Positions 1-12,554 of a DNA stretch of 64,000 nt are shown piece by piece (position 1 is the stretch's first letter; each line of letters starts with the position of its first letter). The stretch is from DAITQM01 sp039794245. Lineage in GTDB: Bacteria; Pseudomonadota; Gammaproteobacteria; Xanthomonadales; Wenzhouxiangellaceae. Under the pieces are notes generated by a model. That model was not told the DNA's origin and ran no database searches. It was given only the letters and a program-made list of their open reading frames with translations. A program made the translations under genes and the position numbers. Location: contig JBDIVS010000012.1 of NCBI GenBank assembly GCA_039794245.1, positions 22,539-86,538 on the forward strand. The letters are read 5' to 3'.

Positions 1-2
1 CG

Positions 3-1025
3 GAGAGCGGGCTCGATCACCTGTTCAATTTCGGCTACTTCGACTGGTCCGAACCGGGCTTTTTGTGGCGTTTCATCCAGGGCCACATGACCTATTATTC
101 GGCGGCGATGAACCCGGCCCGCGAGTTCGAATGGTACCGGCGGGTCGGGCGCAGTGTCGCCGTGCAGCCCCTGGCCCTGGCGCCGGACGAGTTCCGGCAT
201 CTGGCGGCGGCCTTGCGGCGCGGCGTCGAGCCGGAGCACAGCCGTTACGTTTACGATTATTTCACCGCCAACTGCTCGACCCGGGTGCGCGATGCGCTGG
301 ATCGGGCGCTGGGCGGCGCGCTCGTCACCGCACTTTCGGCCGCGCCGCGCGAGGCGACTTACCGCAGCACAGCGCTGGCTATGGTCGATGATGATTTCTG
401 GCTGGCGCTCGGCATGCACCTGGCACTCGGCCGGCTGGCAGAGCGGCAACTGGACGACTGGCGTCTCGGCTATCTGCCGGCCGACCTGGCGCGGGCCGTC
501 GGCGCGGTCAAGATCGGCGGCCGGCCGCTGGCCGGTCCGATACAGCCGCTTAGCGGCGGCAAACCGTGGCCGCCGCCGTGGTCGCCGCACTACGGCCGAC
601 TTGCCGCGCTCGGTGTCGCCGGCGCTCTGGTTTTCGCCGGTATTTGGGTTTGGGCGCGGCGCCGCCGGCCGTTCGTTGCCTTGCTGCCGCTGCGCCTGTG
701 GCTTCTGGCCTCGGGTCTCGGCGGCCTTTTGCTCGCCTGGTTGTGGGGGTGGAGTGCCCATTGGGCAGCGTCTGCCAACGAAAACCTGCTGCTTCTGACT
801 CCGCTTGCCCTCTATCCGGCGATCCGCCCGCACGGCCGGTGGGTACCGGCGGCGGCCTGGCTGATCGCCGCTGCCGCCGCCGTTGCGGTGGGGCTCAAAT
901 TCACAGCCGGCGACCAGGTCAATCACGATCTTCTCCTCTGGCTCGTGCCCTGGCAGGTGACCTCTGCCGCACTGCTCCTCGCCGAACGCCGCCGCCGGTT
1001 TGTTGATCCGGATCAAGCGGCCTGA
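3..1025 (+). CDS. DUF4105 domain membrane protein, 5' truncated by window edge
   Basis: The frame is open from base 3 with no start inside the window, so about 340 C-terminal residues are seen. The first part carries the NCST-R-x-x-LD signature of DUF4105 (also called Lnb N-terminal periplasmic domain), whose Cys and upstream His are thought to form a papain-like site; the true enzymatic role is not established. The last roughly 130 residues hold about five hydrophobic helices, so this is a periplasmic domain joined to a membrane anchor. A short gap separates it from the OmpW-like gene on the same strand. The family call is good, the function unknown. Confidence 0.75.
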   Translation, partial: ESGLDHLFNFGYFDWSEPGFLWRFIQGHMTYYSAAMNPAREFEWYRRVGRSVAVQPLALAPDEFRHLAAALRRGVEPEHSRYVYDYFTANCSTRVRDALDRALGGALVTALSAAPREATYRSTALAMVDDDFWLALGMHLALGRLAERQLDDWRLGYLPADLARAVGAVKIGGRPLAGPIQPLSGGKPWPPPWSPHYGRLAALGVAGALVFAGIWVWARRRRPFVALLPLRLWLLASGLGGLLLAWLWGWSAHWAASANENLLLLTPLALYPAIRPHGRWVPAAAWLIAAAAAVAVGLKFTAGDQVNHDLLLWLVPWQVTSAALLLAERRRRFVDPDQAA

Positions 1026-1125
1026 CCTGTCATTTGATTTCCATCAAGCCGCCTTGCGGCAGCATCGCCGATCATGGCCGCAAGCTCGCACGACGGGCGA
1101 ATAGCAAGCCAAAGAGAGGTATCCG

Positions 1126-1806
1126 ATGGACAGTATGTGGAAATACGCCGCCCCGGCGGCTGTGGTTCTGGGCGTGCTGGCGGCCTCGCCGGCCGGCGCC
1201 TTCGAGGCGGGGGACTGGCTGGTCCGGCTGCGGGGTATCGTCATCGATCCAGATTCGTCGAGCAGCGTCATCAACGCCCCGGCCCTGGGCGGCGACGTGC
1301 CGGGCAGCCGGGTCAGGATCGACAGTTCGGTGACGCCGGAACTCGATTTCACCTATATGGTGACCCGCAATATCGGCTTCGAACTGATTCTGGCCACCGC
1401 CGAGCACAAGGCCGTGGCAGCCGGCACCGCGGCCGACCTCGGGCCGGTGCTCGAAACGTGGGTGCTGCCCCCGACGCTGACGGCGCAGTATCACTTTTTC
1501 CCCGAATCGCGCGTCCAGCCATATCTCGGAGCCGGCATCAACTACACGATCTTCTTCAGCGAGGATCTGAAACCGACGTTCCGTGCCCCCGGCGACCGCG
1601 TCCGGATCGGCGATTCGTTCGGTTTTGCGGCGCAGGCCGGCATCGATTTCACGATCGACGACCACTGGTTCGTCAACGCCGACGTCAAGTACATCGACAT
1701 CTCCGACCAGGCGCGGATCACCGGCTCGGCGGTCGGCGACATCACCGTCGCCAAGGTCGAGGTCGATCCGTGGGTGTACGGCATCGGGATCGGCTACCGG
1801 TTCTGA
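1126..1806 (+). CDS. ompW: OmpW-family outer membrane beta-barrel protein
   Basis: This 226-residue protein starts with a signal peptide ending near the ASPAGA sequence and then reads as alternating amphipathic strands closing with the aromatic terminus GIGYRF, typical of outer-membrane barrels. The segment resembling YHFFPES-x-VQPYLGAGINYT is the OmpW hallmark. OmpW proteins are eight-stranded barrels that pass small hydrophobic molecules and respond to stress; the substrate here is unknown. A GAGAGG ribosome site precedes the ATG. The gene appears monocistronic and is followed by a strong hairpin at 1831-1859 before the tRNA operon. Confidence 0.85.
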   Translation: MDSMWKYAAPAAVVLGVLAASPAGAFEAGDWLVRLRGIVIDPDSSSSVINAPALGGDVPGSRVRIDSSVTPELDFTYMVTRNIGFELILATAEHKAVAAGTAADLGPVLETWVLPPTLTAQYHFFPESRVQPYLGAGINYTIFFSEDLKPTFRAPGDRVRIGDSFGFAAQAGIDFTIDDHWFVNADVKYIDISDQARITGSAVGDITVAKVEVDPWVYGIGIGYRF

Positions 1807-1830
1807 GCCGGACCGGTTCGCCCCCGTCGC

Positions 1831-1859
1831 GGCGGCCGGGACGCTCGCTCCCGGCCGCC
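1831..1859 (+). terminator. Strong GC hairpin after ompW, no U tract
   Basis: GGCGGCCGGGA and TCCCGGCCGCC form a perfect 11-bp stem with a 7-base loop 25 bases past the ompW stop. No T run follows, so it may be a 3'-end stabiliser or a Rho-linked end rather than a classical intrinsic terminator. Confidence 0.45.
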
Positions 1860-1895
1860 ACTCCCACCGTTACAAGCGACGCAAAGCGGCCGAAC

Positions 1896-1925
1896 TTGAC
1901 CTCCGACCCATGTTCAAAGTAACAT
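1896..1925 (+). promoter_or_regulatory. Sigma-70 promoter of the Pro-Arg-His-Lys tRNA operon
   Basis: TTGACC, an 18-base spacer and TAACAT lie 26 bases before the first tRNA. This is the only good promoter between ompW and the tRNA cluster. The position and match are seen directly; its activity is inferred. Confidence 0.55.
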
Positions 1926-1951
1926 TTCCCAGCTCTGGCAGGCCGTTTCGG

Positions 1952-2028
1952 CGGGGTGTAGCGCAGTCTGGTAGCGCAACTGCTTTGGGAGCAGTAGGTC
2001 GGGGGTTCGAATCCCTCCACCCCGACCA
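1952..2028 (+). tRNA. tRNA-Pro(TGG)
   Basis: A complete 77-base cloverleaf with acceptor CGGGGTG paired to CACCCCG, anticodon loop TTTGGGA and an encoded CCA. It is first in a four-tRNA operon leading into tig. Confidence 0.97.
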
Positions 2029-2060
2029 GATCCCGGGGCATTCGGTATGATCACCCGTCT

Positions 2061-2134
2061 GCGCCCGTAGCTCAACCGGATAGAGCATCGGCCTTCTAAG
2101 CCGAATGTTGCAGGTTCGAGTCCTGCCGGGCGCG
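2061..2134 (+). tRNA. tRNA-Arg(TCT), CCA not encoded
   Basis: The acceptor GCGCCCG pairs with CGGGCGC and the anticodon loop is CTTCTAA. After the discriminator G the sequence reads CAT, not CCA. It is the only one of the eleven tRNAs in this window without an encoded CCA, and the CTAG-repeat element begins exactly there. Confidence 0.96.
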
Positions 2135-2253
2135 CATCTAGTGACTAGAGACTAGAAACTAGATTGGGTTGTGTCGCGCGGAGCGCGACTTAATAATGAC
2201 GTGCTGTGCAGCAGCACACAAACAGTCTAGTTTCTAGTGTCTAGTATCTAGAC
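2135..2253 (+). repeat. CTAG-heptamer palindromic element, copy 1
   Basis: The whole Arg-His tRNA spacer is one imperfect palindrome. The left arm is four 7-bp units beginning CTAG; the right arm carries the inverted counterparts. The centre has two GC hairpins, one with arms GTCGCGC/GCGCGAC and one with arms GTGCTG/CAGCAC. Transcribed with the tRNAs it would fold into a long double-stranded stem. Copy 3 at 41822-41950 shares the central core almost base for base. Confidence 0.85.
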
Positions 2254-2254
2254 G

Positions 2255-2330
2255 GTGGGCGTAGCTCAGTTGGTAGAGCGCAGGATTGTGATTCCTGTGG
2301 TCGTGGGTTCGAGCCCCATCGTCCACCCCA
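2255..2330 (+). tRNA. tRNA-His(GTG)
   Basis: A 76-base tRNA with anticodon loop TTGTGAT, an encoded CCA, and an extra G at 2254 able to serve as the G-1 that pairs with C73, as histidine tRNAs require. Confidence 0.97.
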
Positions 2331-2432
2331 TCTGGATACTAGAAACTAGAGACTAGAGACTAGATTGTTTTTGTGTGCTGCGCCGCAGCACACAAGGTCT
2401 AGTCTCTAGTCTCTAGTCTCTAGTCTCTAGTT
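2331..2432 (+). repeat. CTAG-heptamer palindromic element, copy 2
   Basis: This fills the His-Lys tRNA spacer. The right arm is a run of about five near-perfect CTAGTCT units, the left arm carries CTAGAAA and CTAGAGA units, and the centre keeps only one hairpin with arms TGTGCTGCG/CGCAGCACA. It lacks the GTCGCGC hairpin of copies 1 and 3, so it is a shorter variant of the family. Confidence 0.85.
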
Positions 2433-2508
<76 letters not shown>

Positions 2509-2517
2509 ATTTACTGC

Positions 2518-2540
2518 CGGGACCGGCATTGCCGGTCCCG
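2518..2540 (+). promoter_or_regulatory. Perfect 10-bp hairpin between tRNA-Lys and tig
   Basis: CGGGACCGGC and GCCGGTCCCG flank a 3-base loop, ending 19 bases before the tig ATG. With no T run it is more likely a processing or mRNA-protecting stem at the tRNA/mRNA boundary than a terminator. Confidence 0.5.
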
Positions 2541-2559
2541 TGTGCTGCGGAATGACGAA

Positions 2560-3876
2560 ATGCAGGTAACGATCGAAGAAACGAACGCCCTCGAGCGGCG
2601 GATGACCGTCACGGTTCCGGCCACCGAGGTGGACGGCCGCTTGCAGGAACGGTTGCGCAATCTCGGCCGGACGGTCCGCCTCAAGGGTTTTCGCCCCGGC
2701 AAGGTGCCGCTCGATGTGATCCGCCAGCGTTACGGCAGCAAGGTGCGCGAGGAAATCATCGAGGAAGTGATCCAGACGACGCTGCGCCAGGCGCTCGATG
2801 AGCGCGAGCTGCGCGTCGCCGCCGTTCCCGAGCTCAAGACACTGCCCGCCACAGCCGGCGATCAGGATCTGCACTACACGGCCCGCGTCGAAGTTTTCCC
2901 GCGGCTCGACGAAATCGAGCTTGCCAGGTTGACGATCCGCCACCCAACCGCCGAGGTCGCCGACAGCGATGTCGAGCAGATGATCGCGATGCTGCGCGAG
3001 CAGCGCCGCCGGTGGGAAGCGGCCGGCCGGCCCGCCGCGGCCGGCGATCGGGTGCTGTTCGACTATCGCGCCGAGGTTGCCGGCGGCGGTACGGTGCCGC
3101 CGGCCGGTCATCGCCGGCTGGCCTTGATCCTCGGTCAGAGCCCGGTTTTTGCGGACCTGGAAGCGGCGCTCAGCGGGATGTCCGAGGGCGAGGAAAAAAC
3201 CGTCGCGCTCGATTTTCCGGCGGATTTCCCCGATCCCGACCTGGCCGGCTGCAAAGCGGAGATCACGCTCACCGTCCGCGCCGTGCAAGGTGGCGAGCTG
3301 CCGGCCCTCGACGATGCCTTCTGCAGCGCTTTCGGCGTCACCGAAGGCGGGATCGAACGCCTGCGCCAGGAGGTCATGGAGAATCTGGAGCGCGAGCGCA
3401 ACGCCGCAGTCCGCCGTGTCCGCCGCCGGCGCGTCGTCGAGGCGCTCGTCGCCCGCTACCAGGATCTCGATTTGCCGCCCAGCCTGATCCGCAGCGAGGC
3501 GCAGACGCTGCGCGCCGAGCTCCAGCGCCAGGTGCAGGCCATGCAGGGCGAGGCCGGCAGCGTGCCGGGCGCTGAGGAACTGGCGCCGGTCGCCCGACGC
3601 CGGGTGCTGGCCGGGTTTCTGCTCGGCGAGTTGGGGCGCCGCCAGGGCATCGAGGCCGATCCGCGGCGCGTCGATGAGAAGATCCGGGAAATCGCCTCGA
3701 CTTATGAAAAACCCGAGGAGGTCGTCAATCTTTATAGCAACGATCCGCAGTTGATGGCCAACGTCCGCCGCGAAGTGCGCGAGGAACAGATCATCGACTG
3801 GCTGGTCGAGCAGGTGGACAGCAGCAGCGAACCGATGGCGTTCGCCGCCCTGATCGAGGAGTCGCGCCGTGGCTGA
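2560..3876 (+). CDS. tig: Trigger factor, ribosome-associated chaperone and prolyl isomerase
   Basis: This 438-residue protein matches the usual trigger factor length. The ribosome-docking loop GFRPGK lies at residues 43-48, followed by a central FKBP-type isomerase domain (about 150-245) and a helical C-terminal chaperone domain. It binds nascent chains at the ribosome exit tunnel through protein L23. I chose the ATG giving an MQVTIEE start, as in relatives, rather than the GTG 18 bases upstream. It begins the tig-clpP-clpX-lon block and its last 8 bases overlap the clpP start. Confidence 0.96.
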   Translation: MQVTIEETNALERRMTVTVPATEVDGRLQERLRNLGRTVRLKGFRPGKVPLDVIRQRYGSKVREEIIEEVIQTTLRQALDERELRVAAVPELKTLPATAGDQDLHYTARVEVFPRLDEIELARLTIRHPTAEVADSDVEQMIAMLREQRRRWEAAGRPAAAGDRVLFDYRAEVAGGGTVPPAGHRRLALILGQSPVFADLEAALSGMSEGEEKTVALDFPADFPDPDLAGCKAEITLTVRAVQGGELPALDDAFCSAFGVTEGGIERLRQEVMENLERERNAAVRRVRRRRVVEALVARYQDLDLPPSLIRSEAQTLRAELQRQVQAMQGEAGSVPGAEELAPVARRRVLAGFLLGELGRRQGIEADPRRVDEKIREIASTYEKPEEVVNLYSNDPQLMANVRREVREEQIIDWLVEQVDSSSEPMAFAALIEESRRG

Positions 3877-4498
3877 GACCGTGCGCCCAACGGCCCTGAA
3901 TCTGGTGCCCATCGTCGTCGAGCACACGGCGCGCGGCGAGCGCTCCTACGATATTTATTCCCGGCTGCTCAAGGAGCGGGTGATTTTCGTCGTCGGCCCG
4001 ATCGACGACCAGGTGGCCAATCTGATCATCGCCCAGCTTCTGTTCCTCGAATCGGAAAACCCTGACAAGGACATCAACCTGTACATCAACAGCCCGGGCG
4101 GCATCGTCACCGCGGGGTTGGCGGTCTATGACACGATGCAGTACATCCGGCCCGCGGTCAGCACGATCTGTGTCGGCCAGGCGGCGAGCATGGGGGCGCT
4201 GCTGCTGACCGCCGGCGCCGCCGGCAAGCGCTACTGTCTGCCCCATTCGCGGGTGATGATCCATCAGCCGCTCGGCGGTTTCCAGGGGCAGGCGACCGAC
4301 ATCGACATCCACGCCCGCGAGATTTTGCAGGTCAAGGCCCGGCTCAACGAGATCCTCGCCCGCCACAGCGGCCAGGACGTCGAGCGCATCGCCCAGGATA
4401 CCGAGCGCGACAAATTCCTGACCGCCGAGCAGGCCCGCGACTATGGCCTGATCGACGAGGTGCTGGTCAGCCGCCCGGCGGCCGTGCCGCCGGCCTGA
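3869..4498 (+). CDS. clpP: ATP-dependent Clp protease proteolytic subunit
   Basis: This 209-residue serine protease has the catalytic triad in order: Ser107 in GQAASMGA, His132 in MIHQPL and Asp181. Fourteen copies form the chamber that degrades proteins unfolded by ClpX or ClpA. The GTG start lies inside the end of tig (8-base overlap) with GAGGA upstream, so translation is probably coupled. The N-terminal dozen residues correspond to the propeptide removed by self-cleavage in relatives. ClpX follows after a 102-base gap that contains a GC-rich palindrome. Confidence 0.97.
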   Translation: MAETVRPTALNLVPIVVEHTARGERSYDIYSRLLKERVIFVVGPIDDQVANLIIAQLLFLESENPDKDINLYINSPGGIVTAGLAVYDTMQYIRPAVSTICVGQAASMGALLLTAGAAGKRYCLPHSRVMIHQPLGGFQGQATDIDIHAREILQVKARLNEILARHSGQDVERIAQDTERDKFLTAEQARDYGLIDEVLVSRPAAVPPA

Positions 4499-4600
4499 TC
4501 CCGGCCGCGCCGCGCGGCGCGCGGCGATCGGTTATTATTGGGATCGGTACCTTGACCCCGCCGGTCGGCCCGGCATCTTGCGGCATGCGCCGAGGTAAGC

Positions 4601-5878
<1,278 letters not shown>

Positions 5879-5928
5879 ACCGCCGGGCACCGCCCGCGCG
5901 CCGCAACGCCAAGCCCCGCGGCGGCGAC

Positions 5929-5957
5929 TTGATATCGGTGGCTGCGGGGCGCATATT
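5929..5957 (+). promoter_or_regulatory. Candidate lon promoter (sigma-70, possibly heat-shock overlap)
   Basis: TTGATA, exactly 17 bases, and CATATT lie 39 bases before the lon start. The -35 side also reads CTTGATA, close to the heat-shock CTTGAAA, but the sigma-32 -10 (CCCCAT) is only half matched as GCGCAT. The housekeeping match is seen; heat-shock control is an inference from lon genes elsewhere. Confidence 0.5.
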
Positions 5958-5995
5958 CAGGCTGTCCGCCACATCCCCGGCGGTTGAGGAAAGCG

Positions 5996-8413
<2,418 letters not shown>

Positions 8414-8808
8414 ATTTTGCCAGCCGCCGCTTGCTGCGGCCTTGACGGTGCGCTAAGATGCCGGTCACGGGGGGATCACCTACGAAGCCGGCATCGTGCC
8501 GTGGTGACGAACCCGCTGTGCCGGGCAATGTGCGCCGGTGCGGTTCGGGCAGGAGGCCGGGGATTGCACACGGCGGCGCCTCCCGGAGGGGTAAAGGGGC
8601 CGGAGGCAGCGCGGTCGGGCCAGGCATGGCGTACCATGATGGGCACGATGTCCGGGGTTTGCAGACACTCTTTACCCGGGCCGACCGGCACGCGGTCCAG
8701 GTGCCGTAACGGCCGAATGGTCGCTGCGGCCGGGGCATTCGCCCCACGCCGGGCATCGGCATCGCGCCCCGCCCGGCGGTTCACTAATCGATGGATGGAG
8801 TATCTTCT
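8414..8808 (+). other. 395-bp lon-hupB intergenic region, no gene recognised
   Basis: No reading frame here has protein-like composition on either strand. GGATGGAG at 8793-8800 is the hupB ribosome site. I see no well-spaced sigma-70 promoter, intrinsic terminator or repeat. In relatives the hupB promoters lie in the equivalent gap, so weak or activator-dependent promoters may be present. Confidence 0.5.
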
Positions 8809-9081
8809 ATGAACAAAGCAGAATTGATCGATGCGATCGCCGATCGGGCAGGCCTGACGAAAGCGGATGCGACACGCGCCCTTGACGCCTTTACCGGGGT
8901 CATCACCGGGGCGCTGCGCCGGGGGGATGTCGTCTCCCTGGTTGGATTCGGCACCTTCCAGGTCAAAAAACGCGCCGCTCGCATTGGCCGTAATCCGAAG
9001 ACCGGCGCCGAGCTGAAGATCAAGGCGTCAAAAGCCCCGACGTTCAAGGCTGGCAAAGCCCTCAAGGATGCGGTAAACTGA
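8809..9081 (+). CDS. hupB: DNA-binding protein HU-beta
   Basis: A 90-residue histone-like protein with the [11 protein letters not shown] start, the GFGTF turn and the beta-arm region ending GRNPKTG, then the [10 protein letters not shown] terminus shared with E. coli HU-beta. HU bends and compacts DNA as a dimer. ATG at 8809 is preceded by GGAG; an upstream in-frame ATG at 8791 would add six unconserved residues. The stop is only 13 bases before tRNA-Val, so the two tRNAs downstream may be processed from the same transcript. Confidence 0.96.
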   Translation: MNKAELIDAIADRAGLTKADATRALDAFTGVITGALRRGDVVSLVGFGTFQVKKRAARIGRNPKTGAELKIKASKAPTFKAGKALKDAVN

Positions 9082-9094
9082 CCGGCTCTTGCCG

Positions 9095-9170
9095 GGGTGC
9101 TTAGCTCAGCCGGTAGAGCATCGCCCTTACAAGGCGAGGGTCGGCGGTTCGATCCCGTCAGCACCCACCA
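9095..9170 (+). tRNA. tRNA-Val(TAC)
   Basis: Acceptor GGGTGCT pairs with AGCACCC, the anticodon loop is CTTACAA and CCA is encoded. The position directly behind hupB matches many proteobacteria. Confidence 0.97.
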
Positions 9171-9221
9171 GGGTCACCGGCCGGCGCCGGGCAGCGGCGG
9201 CCGAATCCGGGTTTTTCAGTC

Positions 9222-9298
9222 GGAGTGGTAGTTCAGTTGGTTAGAATACCGGCCTGTCACGCCGGGGGTCGCGGGTTCGAGTCCCGTCCACTCCGCCA
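9222..9298 (+). tRNA. tRNA-Asp(GTC)
   Basis: Acceptor GGAGTGG pairs with CCACTCC, the anticodon loop is CTGTCAC and CCA is encoded. It lies 51 bases after tRNA-Val. Confidence 0.97.
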
Positions 9299-9398
9299 CT
9301 GAGCCTGAACGATGAATCCGTTCGCAAGCCCGGGCCAGACATCCGGGGCCGGGAATCGACGGTCAGGACTCGGTGCCATGCATGCCTTGCCATACTAT

Positions 9399-9417
9399 GG
9401 GCGCCTGAGCGGCGCCC
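9399..9417 (+). terminator. Hairpin between tRNA-Asp and ppiD
   Basis: GGGCGCC and GGCGCCC pair around a 5-base loop, followed by GTCGTATTT. The T run is short, so termination here is possible but weak. Confidence 0.35.
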
Positions 9418-9482
9418 GTCGTATTTCAGTCGTGCTGCCGCCCGCTGCGTCAAGTAACCCAGGTTAATCCACAGGCGCCATC

Positions 9483-11450
9483 ATGCTGCAAGCCATCCGC
9501 GACCGGATCACCGGGATCATCGCCATCATCATTCTGGGGCTGCTCGCCCTGCCGTTCGCGCTGGTCGGTATCCAGGGCTATTTCACCGGCGGTGGGATAA
9601 ATCTGGTCGCCGAGATCGAGATGCCCGGATTCGGTCTTTTCGGTCAGGACGATGTCCAGATCACGATCCAGGATTACCAGACGCAATTTTCCAATTACCG
9701 CCGCCAGGTGCAGCGCCAGCTCGGCGACAATTACGACCCGGCGTTATACGATACGCCGGTGGCGCGCCGCGAGTTTCTCGATAACCTGATCGACGAGCGG
9801 TTGCTCCGCGCTTACGCCCTCGACGGCGGCATGGACCTGCCGCACCGCCAGCTCGCCGAGGCGATCTCGGCCATTCCGGCTTTTCAGGTCGCCGGCCGCT
9901 TCGACCCCCAGGTCTACCAATTGGCGCTGCGCCAGCAGGGCCTGACGCCGAAATTGTTCGAAAGCCAGATCCGCGACGGCCGCGTGGTGCAGGATCTGGC
10001 CGGGGCGCTGACCGGCTCCGGTTTTGCCACCACCGCTGAAACGGACCGCGCCCTGGAACTTTACGGCGAGCAGCTCGCAGTGGCGTTTTTCACGGTCCCG
10101 GCGGCGCGTTACCGCGACCAGGCAATCGTCGATGAGAAGAAGATCGCCGCTTATTACGACGAGCACCGCACCGAGTTCATGACCGAGGAGCAGGTGTCGC
10201 TGGCCTATCTCGAGGTCGATGCGGCGAACTTTATCGACGAAATCGAGATCAGCGACGATGAGCTGCTGGCCCGCTACGAACACAACCGTGAGCGCTTTGG
10301 CGCCGGCGAGCGGCGCCTGGTGTCGCACATCTTGTTGACCATCCCCGAAGAAGCCGGCGAAGAGGCCAAGGCTGCGGCCGACGAGGCGGTGCGGCAACAA
10401 GCCGAAGAAATCGCCGCGCGGGCCCGCGGCGGCGAGGATTTCGCCGCGCTGGCCAAAGAATACTCCGCCGATCCCGGTTCGGCGGAAATCGGCGGCGATC
10501 TGGGCTGGATCGAGCGCGGCGTGATGGTCACCCCGTTCGAGGACGCGCTGTTCGCGCTCGCCGCCGGAGAGATTTCCGCGCCGGTGAAAACCGGCTTCGG
10601 TTACCACATCATCCAGTTGCGCGAGATCGAGGGCAGCCGGCAGAAACCGTTCGAGGAAGTCAAGGCCGAACTTAAGCAGGAGTTGCTCGACGAGCGCACC
10701 GAGTGGCGCTACCAGGAAGCGGTGGACCGGCTGGCGACGATCACTTACGAAGACAACGGCAGCCTCGACGGGGCCGCCGAGGAGTTGGGCCTTGAGGTCA
10801 GGAAGACGCCGCTGTTCGGCCGCGGCGGCGGCCCTGACATCGCCGCCCATCCGGCGGTACTGCAGGCGGCGTTTTCCGACGAAGTGTTAGTCCAGCGCCT
10901 GAACAGCGATCCTGTGGAACTGGCGACCGGCCGCACCGTCGTCGTCCGGATCGACGAGCACCGCCCGGCCGAACAGCGCTCGCTGGAGACGGTCAGCGAC
11001 GAGATCCGGGGCATCTTGCAGCAGCAGGAACAGCGCCGTCTGGCACGCCAGGCGGCAGAGGCACTGCTGGCCCGGATCGAGAGCGGCGAACTGACCCTCG
11101 ACGAGGCCGCCGCGACCGTCGAGGCGGCGGTCACCGAAAACTCGGCGCTCGGCCGCAACGACTTCCAGTTGGGTGCCTCGTTCCTCGATGAACTGTTTTC
11201 CCTGCCGGTCAGTCGCGACGCAAGCGGCAAGGTGATCGCCGCTTATCATCTGGTGCCCCGCAACCTGACCGATACGGCGATCGTCGCCCTTCGGGACCGC
11301 CGCCCGGGGGCGGTCGCCGGCGCCGAAGCGGCGCGCCGCGAACAGCTCGAGCGCGAAATCGTCAACCGTCAGGCGCCGGTCGAATACGAGGCCCTGCTCG
11401 CCGCCCTGCGCCGGCGCTACAAAGTCACCGTTTACGACGATCGTTTGTAA
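9483..11450 (+). CDS. ppiD: Periplasmic folding factor PpiD, parvulin-type, membrane-anchored
   Basis: This 655-residue protein has a single N-terminal transmembrane helix (about residues 10-32), a SurA-like helical N domain and a parvulin domain at roughly residues 273-386, beginning with a RLVSHILL segment and ending GFGYHIIQL. PpiD sits at the SecYEG exit on the periplasmic side and helps newly exported proteins fold. Its place behind hupB and two tRNAs is standard. HflK/HflC follow after 66 bases, which is less usual and would place two inner-membrane quality-control functions together. Confidence 0.93.
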   Translation: MLQAIRDRITGIIAIIILGLLALPFALVGIQGYFTGGGINLVAEIEMPGFGLFGQDDVQITIQDYQTQFSNYRRQVQRQLGDNYDPALYDTPVARREFLDNLIDERLLRAYALDGGMDLPHRQLAEAISAIPAFQVAGRFDPQVYQLALRQQGLTPKLFESQIRDGRVVQDLAGALTGSGFATTAETDRALELYGEQLAVAFFTVPAARYRDQAIVDEKKIAAYYDEHRTEFMTEEQVSLAYLEVDAANFIDEIEISDDELLARYEHNRERFGAGERRLVSHILLTIPEEAGEEAKAAADEAVRQQAEEIAARARGGEDFAALAKEYSADPGSAEIGGDLGWIERGVMVTPFEDALFALAAGEISAPVKTGFGYHIIQLREIEGSRQKPFEEVKAELKQELLDERTEWRYQEAVDRLATITYEDNGSLDGAAEELGLEVRKTPLFGRGGGPDIAAHPAVLQAAFSDEVLVQRLNSDPVELATGRTVVVRIDEHRPAEQRSLETVSDEIRGILQQQEQRRLARQAAEALLARIESGELTLDEAAATVEAAVTENSALGRNDFQLGASFLDELFSLPVSRDASGKVIAAYHLVPRNLTDTAIVALRDRRPGAVAGAEAARREQLEREIVNRQAPVEYEALLAALRRRYKVTVYDDRL

Positions 11451-11516
11451 CCGGATCATGAACCCTCCGGAGCAAATCGCATCGGCGGCGACCGGCAACG
11501 ACCGGAGGTAGAGAGC

Positions 11517-12554
11517 ATGATACGCAACGTCACATCTTACGGCCGCGGTACGGAACCGCCGATCGATTTTGCCGAATGGGTGAAAAAATCGGGCGGGCCG
11601 CCGCGCCGCTGGACCTTTGGCCTTTTGCTTCTGCTGGTTGCCATCTGGGCCATACTGAGCTCGTTTTATACCGTCCAGCCTGAAGAACGTGCGGTGGTCA
11701 AACGCTTCGGCGCGGTGCGCGGTATCGAAGATCCCGGTTTGCACTTCAAGATCCCGTTCGGCATCGACCGGGTGCAGCGCGTGGCCACCGAACGGGTGCT
11801 GAAACAGGAGTTCGGTTTCCGCACGCAAAGCGTCGGCGCCGGCGGCCGCACCGTTTACAACCCCGGGCGCTTCGAGGACGAATCACTGATGCTGACCGGC
11901 GATCTCAACATCATCCATCTCGAATGGGTGGTGCAGTACCGCGTCGCCGATCCCATCAAGTTTCTGTACAACATGCGCGAGCCGACGAGTACGCTGCGCG
12001 ACATCTCCGAATCGGTGATGCGCCGCGTCGTCGGCAACCGCCTCGGCTCCGATGTCCTGACCGTCGGGCGCACTGAGATCCAGGCCAAGGGGCGGGACGA
12101 AATCCAGGACATCATGAATCGCTACGATGCCGGCATCCATGTGATCACGGTCGAACTGCAAGATGTCGTGCCGCCGCCCGCCGTGCAACCGGCTTTCAAC
12201 GAAGTCAACGAAGCGCGGCAGCAGCGCGAGCGGATGATCAACGAGGCGCAAAAGCGGGTCAACCAGGAAATACCGCGGGCCGAGGGCGAGGCGATCCGCA
12301 TCGTTGCCGAAGCCGAGGGCTACGCCACCGAACGGGTCAATCGTGCCCGTGGCGAGAGCGCCCGCTTCACCGCCGTGCTCGCCGAGTACCGGGGAGCGCC
12401 GGAGGTCACCCGCTCGCGGCTGTACCTCGAAACCCTGGGCCAGGTGCTGCCCAACGTCGGCCAGGTGCTGGTCGTCCAGGACGGGCAACTCGGGCCGCTA
12501 CCGCTGCTCGACATCGATCGCCCGGCGCCGCAAAGGAAGGAAGGTGAACAATGA
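11517..12554 (+). CDS. hflK: HflK, SPFH-family regulator of FtsH
   Basis: This 345-residue protein has one N-terminal transmembrane helix (about 33-54), the SPFH/band-7 fold opening at EERAVVKRFG and a coiled segment rich in Ala, Glu and Arg. HflK and HflC form a periplasmic cage around the FtsH protease. GGAGG lies 8 bases before the ATG. It lacks the long Gly-rich N-terminal extension seen in enterobacterial HflK. The stop overlaps the hflC start by 4 bases, indicating coupled synthesis of the two partners. Confidence 0.93.
   Translation: MIRNVTSYGRGTEPPIDFAEWVKKSGGPPRRWTFGLLLLLVAIWAILSSFYTVQPEERAVVKRFGAVRGIEDPGLHFKIPFGIDRVQRVATERVLKQEFGFRTQSVGAGGRTVYNPGRFEDESLMLTGDLNIIHLEWVVQYRVADPIKFLYNMREPTSTLRDISESVMRRVVGNRLGSDVLTVGRTEIQAKGRDEIQDIMNRYDAGIHVITVELQDVVPPPAVQPAFNEVNEARQQRERMINEAQKRVNQEIPRAEGEAIRIVAEAEGYATERVNRARGESARFTAVLAEYRGAPEVTRSRLYLETLGQVLPNVGQVLVVQDGQLGPLPLLDIDRPAPQRKEGEQ

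Noticed and set aside
2137..2432. CRISPR array formed by the regularly repeated CTAG units
   Set aside because: Units are 7 bp with no spacers, arranged in inverted arms; no cas genes are present.
8417..8812. A 131-codon frame and others in the lon-hupB gap
   Set aside because: Composition is not protein-like on either strand, and there is no ribosome site or recognisable motif.
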